Origin: an uncultured Dehalococcoidia bacterium
GTDB lineage: Bacteria; Chloroflexota; Dehalococcoidia; Lucifugimonadales; UBA1123
Assembly (NCBI GenBank): GCA_958296105.1
Contig: OY282441.1
Location: 62,001-126,000 of the forward strand
Length of the DNA: 64,000 nucleotides
Direction: 5' to 3'
The position numbers and the translations under genes are program-made. Each line of letters begins with the position of its first letter. Position 1 is the stretch's first letter. The notes under the pieces are model-generated. The model was not told the DNA's origin and did not search any database. It saw only the letters and a program-made list of their open reading frames with translations. Positions 8,713 through 16,727 of this stretch are shown here, piece after piece.

Positions 8713-9645
8713 ATGTCGGACGATATGAGAATAGCGGTAATTGGCCAAGCAGCCTTCGGCAAAGACGTACTCGCCGCCCTTGCGGACGGCGGCGAATCCA
8801 TAGTCGGCGTCTTCTGCCCGCCCGACCGCGAGGGACGCCCCCACGACCCCATCAAGCAGGAAGCCCAAGAGCGCGCCATCCCCGTGTTCCAGTTCCGCCG
8901 CATGAGGAGAAAATCCGCCATAGCCGCCTTTCGCGCGCTACACGCCGATCTGTGCGTCATGGCATTCGTCACCGACATAGTGCCGGACGCCATACTCGAA
9001 GCCCCCACGCATGGCACGATCCAGTATCACCCGTCACTCCTCCCCAAGCACCGCGGCCCCAGCTCCATGAACTGGCCCATCATATCGGGCGAAGCCACCA
9101 CCGGCCTCACCATCTTCTGGCCCGACAAGGGCTTGGACACCGGCCCCATCCTCTTGCAGAAAGAGACCGAGATCACCCCTGATGACACACTCGGCTCACT
9201 CTACTTCGGCAAGCTCTACCAGATGGGAGTCGACGCCATGGTAGAGGCTGTCCAGATGGTCAGGAACGGCTCCGCCCCCAGAATAGATCAGGACGACTCC
9301 CAAGCCACCTATGAAGGGTGGTGCAGAGCCGAAGACGTGGCGATCGACTGGTCTGCCCCCGTGGACCAGATATACGACATGGTGCGCGGCAGCGACCCCA
9401 GCCCCGGCGCAAACACCACCTTGGACGGCGCGCCCGTGTCGTTCTTCCGCGCCAGAAAGATAGAGGGCGAAACCGGCAGCCCCCCCGGCCAGGTCGTCGA
9501 GGTCAGCGCGGAGGGGTTCACCGTCGCCGCCAGCGGCGGAGCCATCTTCGTAGGCCGCGTTCAGCCCCAGGGCGGCAGAAAAGTCATGGCTCCAGAGTGG
9601 GTTCAGCAGGTGAGACTCGATCCGGGAGCGAAGTTCGGAGCGTAA
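8713..9645 (+). CDS. Formyltransferase-fold protein (10-formyl-THF hydrolase / methionyl-tRNA formyltransferase-like)
   Basis: The 310-residue product has the N-terminal formyltransferase Rossmann domain (about residues 1-190) and a C-terminal OB-like domain (205-305). The active-site region reads IQYHPSLLPKHRGPSSMNW with LDTGPILLQ after it. The tyrosine before His (YHP) is what I recall from the hydrolase domain of 10-formyltetrahydrofolate dehydrogenase, whereas methionyl-tRNA formyltransferase usually has N-x-H. So it may hydrolyse or transfer the formyl of 10-formyl-THF rather than formylate Met-tRNA. AAGGGGA precedes the ATG at 8713; a TTG nine bases upstream is less likely. Confidence 0.8.
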   Translation: MSDDMRIAVIGQAAFGKDVLAALADGGESIVGVFCPPDREGRPHDPIKQEAQERAIPVFQFRRMRRKSAIAAFRALHADLCVMAFVTDIVPDAILEAPTHGTIQYHPSLLPKHRGPSSMNWPIISGEATTGLTIFWPDKGLDTGPILLQKETEITPDDTLGSLYFGKLYQMGVDAMVEAVQMVRNGSAPRIDQDDSQATYEGWCRAEDVAIDWSAPVDQIYDMVRGSDPSPGANTTLDGAPVSFFRARKIEGETGSPPGQVVEVSAEGFTVAASGGAIFVGRVQPQGGRKVMAPEWVQQVRLDPGAKFGA

Positions 9646-9693
9646 CCCTCTACTAAGAGCGCCATACTCCAATCACGAATCCAAGGAGACGGA

Positions 9694-11334
9694 ATGCAGA
9701 GCCGAGAGAACCATCTCGCCGGTATAGTCCGACGACTGGCAGGCGCCGGACGCCCGTCCGACCAGCAGCTGAAGGAAGACGCGGAGCGACTCGCAAGCCG
9801 CCTCGCCTCGTTCCCCGAGTACAACCCCAACCCCGTCGTCGAGACCGATCTGGATGGAAACGTCACCTACATGAACCCCGCCGCCAGAGAGCTGGCGGGC
9901 GACGCCCCCTCTCGACCGTCCACACACCCATTGGCAAGAGACCTCGGCCCACTGCTCGGACGCCTGATTAGGCAGGGAAGCGGCGTTCAGTCGCGCGAAA
10001 TCTTCGTACAGGGCGCGATCTTCGATCAGAAGCTGCTCTACATCCCCGAAGCCCTGACAGTTCGCATCTACTCCAGCGACGTAACCAGACTGAAGGCGGC
10101 GCAAGAAGCCATGCGCGCCGCCAGCGAGGAGGCAAACAAACTCGCGCGCGAGAACCAGATACTCGGCGAGATAGGCCGCATCGTAAGCTCCAGCTTGAAC
10201 ATAGACGACGTCTACGCCGGATTCGGCGAGCAGCTCCGCCGACTCATCACCTTCGACAGGCTGGCAATCAGCCTAGTGAACCTCGAAGAAAACACCTTCA
10301 CCAACGCCTACATACTGGGCGACGAGGTCCCAGGCCGTCAGCAGGGCGAAGTAACCTCGCTCGAAGGCACAGTCACCAACGAAGCGATCCTCTCACGCCG
10401 CGCCATAGTGATTCAGGGCAGCACCCAAGAGCTGAAGCGCCGCTACCCCAACATACTCAAGTACCCCTCCGTGGTGCTTGCCCCGCTCATCTATCGCGGC
10501 GAGCTGTTCGGCGTCCTCAACGCCAGATCGTCCGAGCATAACACATACAGAGACGAAGACGCCGAGATGCTCTCGCGCGTCGCCTCCCAGATCACCCCCG
10601 CAATCGCCAACTCGCTGCTGTACTCGGACATCGTCCGCACCCAGCAGGATCTCGCCAGATCCAACTCCGACCTCGAACAGTTCGCCTACGCCGCCTCGCA
10701 CGACCTCCAGGAACCCCTCCGCACCATAGGCGCGTACATAGGACTCGTCCGCGACAGATACGCCCACGCCCTCGACGACACCGCCATGGAGTTCATCGCC
10801 TACGCCGCCGACGGCGCCGAGCGGATGCAGGCGCTCATCACAGACCTTCTCGAATACTCCAGAGTGGACACTCAGGGCAGCCCCTTGGAGCCCATCAACT
10901 GCACTACAGTGGTCAAGAACGCGCTCGAAAACCTAGACCAGTCCATCCGACAGTCCAACGCCAGGGTCGAGCTGTCCCCGCTGCCTGTGATCAACGGAGA
11001 CCGCTCCCAACTTTCCAGACTGTTCCAGAACCTAGTCGGCAACGCCCTGAAGTTCTGCCGAGACGATAAGCCCCACGTCCGAATCTGGGCGGAGCTGCAC
11101 GATCAGGAGTGGATATTCGCCATCAAAGACAACGGCATTGGCATAGCCCCCGAGCATCAGGCGCGCGTGTTCGAGATGTTCTCGCGCCTTCACTCCAGAG
11201 CGCAGTACTCCGGCACTGGCATAGGACTCGCCTTGTGTAGTAAGATTGCCCAGCGTCACGGAGGCAGAATCTGGGTGGAGTCAGAAGTAGGAAAAGGTTC
11301 GACGTTCCGATTCAACATCCCGGTGGTTGCCTGA
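9694..11334 (+). CDS. PAS-GAF sensor histidine kinase
   Basis: This 546-residue protein has no membrane segment, so it is a cytosolic sensor. Domains in order are: a short N-terminal helix, PAS (about 40-130, YNPNPVVETDLDGNVTYMN), GAF (about 160-310), HisKA with phospho-acceptor His in YAASHDLQEPLRTIG (about 340), and HATPase_c with the N box FQNLVGNALKF, G1 box DNGIGI and G2 box GTGIGLAL. The HDLQEPLR motif is typical of kinases paired with small Rcp1/CheY-like regulators. That fits the receiver-only gene 27 bases downstream. AAGGAG lies before the ATG. The signal sensed by PAS/GAF cannot be inferred. Confidence 0.93.
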   Translation: MQSRENHLAGIVRRLAGAGRPSDQQLKEDAERLASRLASFPEYNPNPVVETDLDGNVTYMNPAARELAGDAPSRPSTHPLARDLGPLLGRLIRQGSGVQSREIFVQGAIFDQKLLYIPEALTVRIYSSDVTRLKAAQEAMRAASEEANKLARENQILGEIGRIVSSSLNIDDVYAGFGEQLRRLITFDRLAISLVNLEENTFTNAYILGDEVPGRQQGEVTSLEGTVTNEAILSRRAIVIQGSTQELKRRYPNILKYPSVVLAPLIYRGELFGVLNARSSEHNTYRDEDAEMLSRVASQITPAIANSLLYSDIVRTQQDLARSNSDLEQFAYAASHDLQEPLRTIGAYIGLVRDRYAHALDDTAMEFIAYAADGAERMQALITDLLEYSRVDTQGSPLEPINCTTVVKNALENLDQSIRQSNARVELSPLPVINGDRSQLSRLFQNLVGNALKFCRDDKPHVRIWAELHDQEWIFAIKDNGIGIAPEHQARVFEMFSRLHSRAQYSGTGIGLALCSKIAQRHGGRIWVESEVGKGSTFRFNIPVVA

Positions 11335-11361
11335 AGGCATCCCGCGCAGGAGGTTACACAG

Positions 11362-11871
11362 ATGGTTTCCGATATTGGCGACAGACCCATTGAAGTTCTG
11401 CTTGTCGAAGACAACCCCGCAGACTTCAGACTAGCTCAGGACACTCTGGAGCAGTCACACCAGCGAGTGAACATCACGCACGCCGAAGATGGCGAGGTCG
11501 CAATGGCGATCCTGAAGAGGGAGGGCGAGTACGCCAACGCCCCCAGGCCCGACCTCATGCTGCTCGACCTGCGTATGCCCAAGAAAGACGGAACCGAAGT
11601 ACTCGCCGAGATGAACCAAGACGAAGACTTGGTCTCGATACCGGTCATGCTGCTGACCGGCACCGAAGCCGAGTCCAGCCTCTTGGAGTCGTACTCCATC
11701 CCGCCGAGCCGCTACGCCCGAAAGCCCCTTCAGCTGGAGCAGTTCCACCGCGCGCTCGGACAGATGGGCTTGTTCAGCCGCCAGCCCATACAGGTACCCA
11801 CACAGCAGCAGACACAGGCAGCCTCTGAATCGTCCGGCAGCGGTCGCCGCTGGTGGTGGCCCTTCGGGTAG
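11362..11871 (+). CDS. Single-domain response regulator (Rcp1/CheY-like)
   Basis: This 169-residue protein has one receiver domain (about residues 8-140): acidic pair in LLVEDNPAD, phospho-acceptor Asp in LMLLDLRMPKKDG, Thr in MLLTGTEAE and the final Lys in YARKPLQ. There is no output domain; a short Gln/Ser-rich tail ends in RRWWWPFG. It starts 27 bases after the sensor kinase with AGGAGG before the ATG, so both are co-transcribed and form a phosphorelay. Regulators of this type usually pass the phosphate on or act by protein contact. The aromatic tail is unusual and could be an interaction tag. Confidence 0.92.
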   Translation: MVSDIGDRPIEVLLVEDNPADFRLAQDTLEQSHQRVNITHAEDGEVAMAILKREGEYANAPRPDLMLLDLRMPKKDGTEVLAEMNQDEDLVSIPVMLLTGTEAESSLLESYSIPPSRYARKPLQLEQFHRALGQMGLFSRQPIQVPTQQQTQAASESSGSGRRWWWPFG

Positions 11872-11932
11872 GGGACAGCTTCCCGTCATTCCCGCCGCCG
11901 AAAGGGGCCAAAGGGGAATGGCGCCTGAGATT

Positions 11933-12310
11933 CTACGAAGTCCCTGTTGACGTCTGTTCCAGACCGTCCAGCAGGGACTTCACTTCCCCTATGCCGTCTT
12001 GAACTGCATCCGCCGGCATCCAGTCTTCGTAGAAGTTCACGTGCAGCGCGCTCGCAGAGCGAATCAGCGCATTGAACTCAGGCCGCTGAGTCTCCTTGCT
12101 CAGGCGGTTGGCGACCGTAAACAGGTCGCTGTGGCTTTTGTGTCTCCACGCGCGCCGTTCCGCAACGGACTCGAAGAAATGCGCCGTCGCGCCCCACGCC
12201 TTTTCCGACGCCTGAAGAGTGTCCCCACTGTCCAACTCGACAACAGCCTGCTGAATGAGTCGCTGACTTGTGGCCATATGTTTCGCTGAAACAGTCATCT
12301 TCCGAGACAT
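11933..12310 (-). CDS. PaREP1-like small helical protein
   Basis: This 125-residue, mostly alpha-helical protein has the motif SGDTLQASEKAWGATAHFFESVAE near residues 30-55, then a middle segment with Asp-Leu-Phe and a C-terminal helix. It resembles PaREP1/HEPN-like proteins, a family without established function. Two paralogs sharing the core LQASEKAWGA/AVAH occur at 49186-49503 and 49541-49954. The longer frame upstream runs into the palindromic repeat, so the true start is probably ATG 12310 (AGGGGG immediately before it) or ATG 12277. It converges on the response regulator gene with an imperfect CATTCCC/GGGAATG inverted repeat between them. Confidence 0.6.
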   Translation of the reverse strand: MSRKMTVSAKHMATSQRLIQQAVVELDSGDTLQASEKAWGATAHFFESVAERRAWRHKSHSDLFTVANRLSKETQRPEFNALIRSASALHVNFYEDWMPADAVQDGIGEVKSLLDGLEQTSTGTS

Positions 12311-12313
12311 CCC

Positions 12314-12615
12314 CCTATCTGGTATCCGAATCATCCCCTCTCCCTCGACGGGAGAGGGTTAGGGTGAGGGTGATCCCTTGGAATATGACGGCTCGACAGG
12401 TTCTCCGAGACATCCCCTCTCCCTTAGCGAGAGAGGTTGATTTGTCGCAGGCTTGTCATTGAGGCTAGCCATCTATCTGGTATCCGAATCATCCCCTCTC
12501 CTTTGACGGGAGAGGGTTAGGGTAAGGGTGATCCCTTGGAATATGACGGCTCGACAGCTTCTCCGAATCATCCCCTCTCCCTTGACGGGAGAGGGTGAGG
12601 GTGAGGGTGATCCCC
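12314..12615. repeat. Cluster of four dispersed CCCTCTCCC/GGGAGAGGG palindromes, part duplicated in tandem
   Basis: Four copies of the element lie at about 12332-12376, 12411-12440, 12489-12535 and 12568-12613. The core is CCCCTCTCC, a 7-9 base spacer and GGGAGAGGG followed by a TTAGGGTGAGGG-like tail. The first and third copies are embedded in a longer direct repeat of about 157 bases, which includes the flanks GGTATCCGAATCAT and CCTTGGAATATGACGGCTCG. The elements sit between two minus-strand genes, where they could form a transcript hairpin. I see no coding frame in the cluster. Confidence 0.85.
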
Positions 12616-12624
12616 AGCCCCAAC

Positions 12625-14646
12625 TCACCCAATCCGCTTCTTGCGCGAGCGCAGGTAGTCCACCATCACGTACTCCCCAAGCTGGTTCGCGCTGCTGTAG
12701 AACGCCCTCCCCTTGTTGACGCGCGTCAGCTGGTCGATGAAGTCCATCAGGTAGTAGTTCGCCTCCAGCATGAACGTGTTGATGGTGATGCCCTCTTGAG
12801 TGCAGCGCTTCACCTCCTTCAGCGTCTCCTCCATCGTCCGGTAGCTGGGAGGATAGCTGAAGTAGGCGCGTCCATCTTCCAGGTGAGTCGTTGGCTCCCC
12901 GTCCGTCACCATTATCACGTTCTTGTTCGCCACCTTCTGCCGCGACAGCAGCTTGCGAGCCACCATCAGCCCGTGCTGCATATTCGTGCCGGAGTTCCAG
13001 TAGTTCCACGTTATCTCTGGAAGCTCCTCCTCCTTGAACTCCATCGCGTAGTCAGAGAAGCCCACGAGGTAGAAGTAGTCCCTCGGAAACTGAGAGTGAA
13101 TCAGCCAGTAGAGCGCCATCGCCACCTTCTTGGCGGCTCCCCAGTAGCCGAACATGCCCATAGACTTACTCTGATCCAGCAGCAGCACCGTAGCCGTCTG
13201 CGTGAGATGCTCCGTGTGGTGGACTTCCAGATCATCGGGAGACAGCCTGATCGGCACACTTGGCCCGTTTCGCAGCACGGAGTTGAACAGCGTGCGGTGC
13301 AGATCCACGTCGAACGGATCGCCGAACTGGTACTGCCGCGTCTCGCCCGTATACTCCCCCCCGTCCCCTCGGGTGAACACCTCGTGCCTGCCTAGGCGCT
13401 CCTTGTTCATCTCCGAAAACACCTCGCGCAGCGCGTTCTGAGCCAGCTTCCGCATACCTCTGGCGGTCATTTCCAGACGGTCGCCCTTGCGACGAAGATA
13501 GCCCGCCTCCTCCAGCTGCTGGATGAGCCGTTGAAGCTGCTCCATCTCCCTGCGCGCCTCGTCCCCAAGATGCTCCTCCACCTTGTCCATGTCCACGTCG
13601 TCTATATTGCCTCGGCGCATCACAGATTCGATCTGCTCGTCCAGACGCTCCATGTCTTGAAGCTGCTCCATCAGCTGCATCGCCTGATCCAGCGTCACCG
13701 ACTCCTCGCCCATGAACGGGTACTCGTTCGCCATGTCGTCGAACGGGAACATGTCGTACATGATCGACGCCAGCTCGGAGATATCCTCTATCATAGACGG
13801 ATTCATAGACGACTGGAGCATATCCTCCAGCTCCCGCCGCATCTGCGGAGACATCGAATCCATCATCGACTGCATGGATGCCATCTGTTGCTGAAGCTGC
13901 TCGATCAGCTCGTCGAGGCTTGCCGGCCTGTCCGGATCGAAGAAGTGGCCATACTGCTCCATGAAGCCCTCGAAGTCCGGATCTTCCCCGATTGCGCGAT
14001 CGTGCAGCATCTGGTTGAGCGCCTGAATCATCTCCTGAAGACGCTGCATGTCCTCTGCCGACATCTGTTGAATCGCGTCCTTCATACCTTGGAAGAAGTT
14101 CTGCATCATCTGTTGGCGGAGCATGTCCATCAGCTCCTCGAACTTCTCCCTCGCCCCTTGATCCATGAAGTCGTACTCCGACAGCTCCTTCATCCGGCCT
14201 GCCGCGCCTTCCGGCAGCAGATCCAGCTTCTCTAGGCTGTCCTGCGCGCGCTTTTCCAGCACGTCCATAGCGCCCCGGAGCATGTCGGCGGCGTCCCCTG
14301 CGCCTTCGAGCTCCTCCCGCGCCTCCGACGTCCGCCGTTCGATGCCAGCGCGTTCCGTGTCTATCACGTCTTGCAGACGTTCCCGTACATCGTCCATCGC
14401 CGATTCCAGATTGTAGCGTTGCAGCTGCTGATCCCGAAGCCGTTCGAGCCGCTCGCGCAGATCTCGAAGCCCCGTGATACGTTGGCCCTCGTCCCCAGAC
14501 ATCCCCCGCCGCATCAGGCTGCGCATTGCGCGGTTGACGTCGCCATGGTTCATAATGTCTTCCGACAGCGCCTCCATGATGTCATCCTCGTCCAGGTCGA
14601 ACGGATGCTGAGTGCCATCCCATTGAGAGTACCGATAGCCGATCAT
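12625..14646 (-). CDS. Large VWA-domain protein (Mg-chelatase D/CoxE-like) with long helical N-terminal region
   Basis: This 673-residue protein has a C-terminal von Willebrand A domain (about 440-650) with an intact MIDAS: LLDQSKSM for DxSxS and MVTDGEP for the distal Asp. The first 430 residues are strongly helical and rich in Glu, Met and Gln, with many heptad-like stretches (for example LRERLERLRDQQLQ), suggesting a coiled-coil interaction region. VWA proteins of this kind usually work with a MoxR-type AAA+ ATPase, but none lies beside it here. The ATG at 14646 is preceded by GTGAGAGG; longer frames upstream run into palindromic repeats and are rejected. The actual process served is unknown. 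Confidence 0.82.
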   Translation of the reverse strand: MIGYRYSQWDGTQHPFDLDEDDIMEALSEDIMNHGDVNRAMRSLMRRGMSGDEGQRITGLRDLRERLERLRDQQLQRYNLESAMDDVRERLQDVIDTERAGIERRTSEAREELEGAGDAADMLRGAMDVLEKRAQDSLEKLDLLPEGAAGRMKELSEYDFMDQGAREKFEELMDMLRQQMMQNFFQGMKDAIQQMSAEDMQRLQEMIQALNQMLHDRAIGEDPDFEGFMEQYGHFFDPDRPASLDELIEQLQQQMASMQSMMDSMSPQMRRELEDMLQSSMNPSMIEDISELASIMYDMFPFDDMANEYPFMGEESVTLDQAMQLMEQLQDMERLDEQIESVMRRGNIDDVDMDKVEEHLGDEARREMEQLQRLIQQLEEAGYLRRKGDRLEMTARGMRKLAQNALREVFSEMNKERLGRHEVFTRGDGGEYTGETRQYQFGDPFDVDLHRTLFNSVLRNGPSVPIRLSPDDLEVHHTEHLTQTATVLLLDQSKSMGMFGYWGAAKKVAMALYWLIHSQFPRDYFYLVGFSDYAMEFKEEELPEITWNYWNSGTNMQHGLMVARKLLSRQKVANKNVIMVTDGEPTTHLEDGRAYFSYPPSYRTMEETLKEVKRCTQEGITINTFMLEANYYLMDFIDQLTRVNKGRAFYSSANQLGEYVMVDYLRSRKKRIG

Positions 14647-14749
14647 AAAACGCCTCTCACTGGGGCCGACCAGCGGCCCGTAGGTTGACCCAATCATATG
14701 TACGCCGAAGACAAGTGTCAACGCCGTATGCCGCCGCGCCGCCCCATCA

Positions 14750-14975
14750 GTATGGTTTGCGATACAAAAGCCCCCTCTCCCTCTACGGGAGAGGGCTAGG
14801 GAGAGGGTGAAACCACTGCCCGCTGCCACAGCTTGGTCTGCGATACGAAGTCCCCTCTCCCTTGACGGGAGAGTGTTAGGGAGAGAGTGATACCATTGCC
14901 TGCTAATGTGGAATCATTTTGTTCGGCGATACGAAAGTCCCCTCCCCCTCAATGGAAAAGGGCTGGGCGAACGCG
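14750..14975. repeat. Three tandem copies of the dispersed palindrome
   Basis: Copies lie at about 14769-14814, 14849-14893 and 14934-14970. Each is preceded by a GCGATACRAAAG-like lead-in and carries CCCTCTCCC (or CCCTCCCC), a spacer and GGGAGAGGG or a decayed form. The third is the most diverged and abuts the left end of the IS5-like element. The same lead-in plus palindrome recurs near 59530, so the lead-in belongs to the repeat family. Confidence 0.8.
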
Positions 14976-14985
14976 CGCTGAATTA

Positions 14986-15812
14986 GGGCGTGTTAACACT
15001 AACTCGTCTGGAAGTGATACTGTTCCTGTAAAGTCTATCGAAGCTCATGGGGTTGGAAATGGAACTCACACAAGCTCAGTTTGAGCGAATACAATACTGC
15101 CCGCCTGTACAACGTGGAAATGTCAGTATCCCGAACACTCAAGTCCTCAACGCTTTCATCCACATCCTTGAAAACGGATGCAAGTGGAGGGCGCTGCCTT
15201 CCGAATTCGGCAGCTGGCACACCATCTACACCCGAATGAACCGATGAACAGTGGCGCGCTCGACAGAATATTCAACGCCCTGTGCGATGAGGGCATCATC
15301 GACGTCAATCTCGAAGTCCTCTCCATCGACAGCACTTCCATCAGGGTTCATCCCGCCGCCGGCGCATTGAAAAAAATGGGCCACAGTCGGATAGGTCGTT
15401 CCCGAGGCGGTCTGACCATCAGGCTTCATGCAATCGCAGCCGATGATCGAACCCCTGTGATATTCGATCTATCCCCCTGTCAGCTCCATGATGGACTTCA
15501 GGTCAGGAAACTGCTTGAGAAGCTGGAGCCTGTCGAGGTAAAAGCCTACTTGGTGATGGACAAGGCATATGAAAGCAGCCAGACCCGGAGATTGACTGTC
15601 GAGATGGGATTCATTCCTGTGGTTGCGCCAGAGCGCAGCAGGAAAGCCCCTTGAGAATACGACAAAGAGATATACAAGAGACGAAACGCTTTTGGCGCAT
15701 CAAGAGGTTCCGCAGGATATTCACACGGTGCGACAAGCTCGATGTGATGTATCCGGGGTTCGTCATCTTTGGGTTTATCGTTGATGCGATACGCAATAGC
15801 GTTAGCACGTCC
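14986..15812 (+). mobile_element. IS5-family (IS427/IS1031-like) insertion sequence, degenerate
   Basis: The element is bounded by 16-bp imperfect terminal inverted repeats (14986-15001 and 15797-15812; 13 of 16 positions match, outer bases GGGCGTG and its complement form). It is flanked by a TA dinucleotide on both sides (14984-14985 and 15813-15814), consistent with the short target duplication of this group. Its 827-bp length and two overlapping transposase frames fit IS427-type elements. The transposase is broken, so the copy should be immobile unless helped in trans. Confidence 0.8.
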
Positions 15813-15818
15813 TACTAA
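15047..15818 (+). pseudogene. IS5-type transposase, decayed (orfA plus broken orfB)
   Basis: orfA (15047-15247) encodes the N-terminal DUF4096-like part with NGCKWRALPSEFGSWHTIY. Its stop overlaps the orfB ATG at 15244 as ATGA, the arrangement in which IS427 elements normally use a frameshift. orfB carries the first two catalytic Asp (LSIDSTSIRVHP and LVMDKAYESS) but ends at a TGA (15652-15654) where relatives have Trp before E-Y-D-K-E. After the stop the frame continues EYDKEIYKRRN, then about eight bases are missing and the C-terminal RFWRIKRFRRIFTRCDKLDV appears in another frame up to 15818. The segment bearing the catalytic Glu is lost, so no active enzyme can be made. Confidence 0.85.
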
Positions 15819-15877
15819 TAGTGGGAGCGAGAATAGGTCAGCTTGGCATAAGCGCTGCTGCGCAGACGGCAGGCTGC

Positions 15878-16177
15878 TCAGGAGATAAAGGTTCTCACCC
15901 CTATGAGCGCGATTCCAACGATAATCGAGACACCGAAGCCTATTATCCAGTAGTACAGCTTGTCGATTCGCGCGTTGAGCTGCCTGAAGCCCTCGTCCAT
16001 CTTGGCATCTTGTCGGTCGAACTTATCATCCACGCGGTCGAATCTGTCGTCCACGCGATCAAACCTGTCGTCCTGTCGGTCGAGCCTGGACTTCACCTCG
16101 TCGATGTCTTGGACAGTGGCGTATCTGAGGAACACGCCTGCCGGTTCTGATTCGCGTTCTGACGTTTGGGTTGCCAT
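15878..16177 (-). CDS. Small coiled-coil protein with C-terminal membrane anchor (copy A)
   Basis: This 99-residue protein has three parts: a short polar N-terminus, a coiled coil made of near-perfect heptads (DRVDDRF, DRVDDKF, DRQDAKM) between about residues 28 and 65, and a C-terminal transmembrane helix, YYWIIGFGVSIIVGIALIGV. It is tail-anchored with the coil probably in the cytoplasm. Similar bacterial proteins are common but have no defined function. The neighbouring copy B (16315-16635) is nearly identical but has one more heptad pair. The ATG has GGAGAACGG upstream. Confidence 0.8.
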   Translation of the reverse strand: MATQTSERESEPAGVFLRYATVQDIDEVKSRLDRQDDRFDRVDDRFDRVDDKFDRQDAKMDEGFRQLNARIDKLYYWIIGFGVSIIVGIALIGVRTFIS

Positions 16178-16314
16178 AACCGTTCTCCTGCCGCTCGCGT
16201 ATGATGGATGAGTATATCATGGACGTAAGCAGCGAACAGTGCCGTTCACGCTTATCTTCACTTAGGGCGAGCGAGAATAGATCAGCTTGGCATACGCGCC
16301 GCTGCGCAGACGGC

Positions 16315-16635
16315 TCAGGAGATAAAGGTTCTTATCCCTATGAGCGCGATTCCAACGACAATCGAGACACCGAAGCCTATTATCCAGTAGTACAGCTTGT
16401 CGATTCGCGCGTTGAGCTGCCTGAAGCCCTCGTCCATCTTGGCATCTTGTCGATCGAACCTCTCGTCTTGTCGGTCGAACTTATCATCCACGCGGTCGAA
16501 TCTGTCGTCCACGCGGTCAAACCTGTTGTCCTGTCGGTCGAGCCTGGACTTCACCTCGTCGATGTCTTGGACCGTGGCGTATCTGAGGAACACGCCTGCC
16601 GGTTCTGATTCGCGTTCTGACGTTTGGGTTGCCAT
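16315..16635 (-). CDS. Small coiled-coil protein with C-terminal membrane anchor (copy B)
   Basis: This 106-residue paralog of copy A shares the N-terminus (MATQTSERESEPAGVF), the heptads and the tail anchor, with an additional DERFDRQ heptad, so the predicted coil is seven residues longer. The two genes stand head to tail in the same orientation and each has its own GGAGAACGG ribosome-binding site. The heptad number difference together with almost no other change suggests a recent duplication followed by slippage in the repeats. Function unknown. Confidence 0.8.
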   Translation of the reverse strand: MATQTSERESEPAGVFLRYATVQDIDEVKSRLDRQDNRFDRVDDRFDRVDDKFDRQDERFDRQDAKMDEGFRQLNARIDKLYYWIIGFGVSIVVGIALIGIRTFIS

Positions 16636-16727
16636 AACCGTTCTCCTGCGGCTCGCACTTTGGGGCAGTATAGCACAGCCCTCGCTAGACGCTGCGATAT
16701 TGTGTACACAAACGAAAAGCGCGCCGC

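Larger units (their letters stand above)
15826..16660. repeat. Tandem duplication (two units, about 375-390 bp) carrying the coiled-coil/TM gene
   Basis: The block starting with GAGCGAGAATAGGTCAGCTTGG near 15826 recurs near 16267 with few differences and runs through the whole small gene and its upstream region ending near GTTCTCCTGC. The left unit begins a few bases after the IS5-like element. The main differences are the number of heptad repeats in the coding part and a short insertion near 15868. Confidence 0.85.

Noticed and set aside
11887-11920. Strong terminator between the response regulator and the PaREP1-like gene
   Set aside because: Only a 7-bp CATTCCC/GGGAATG repeat with a 20-base loop and no T-run, too weak to list as a feature.
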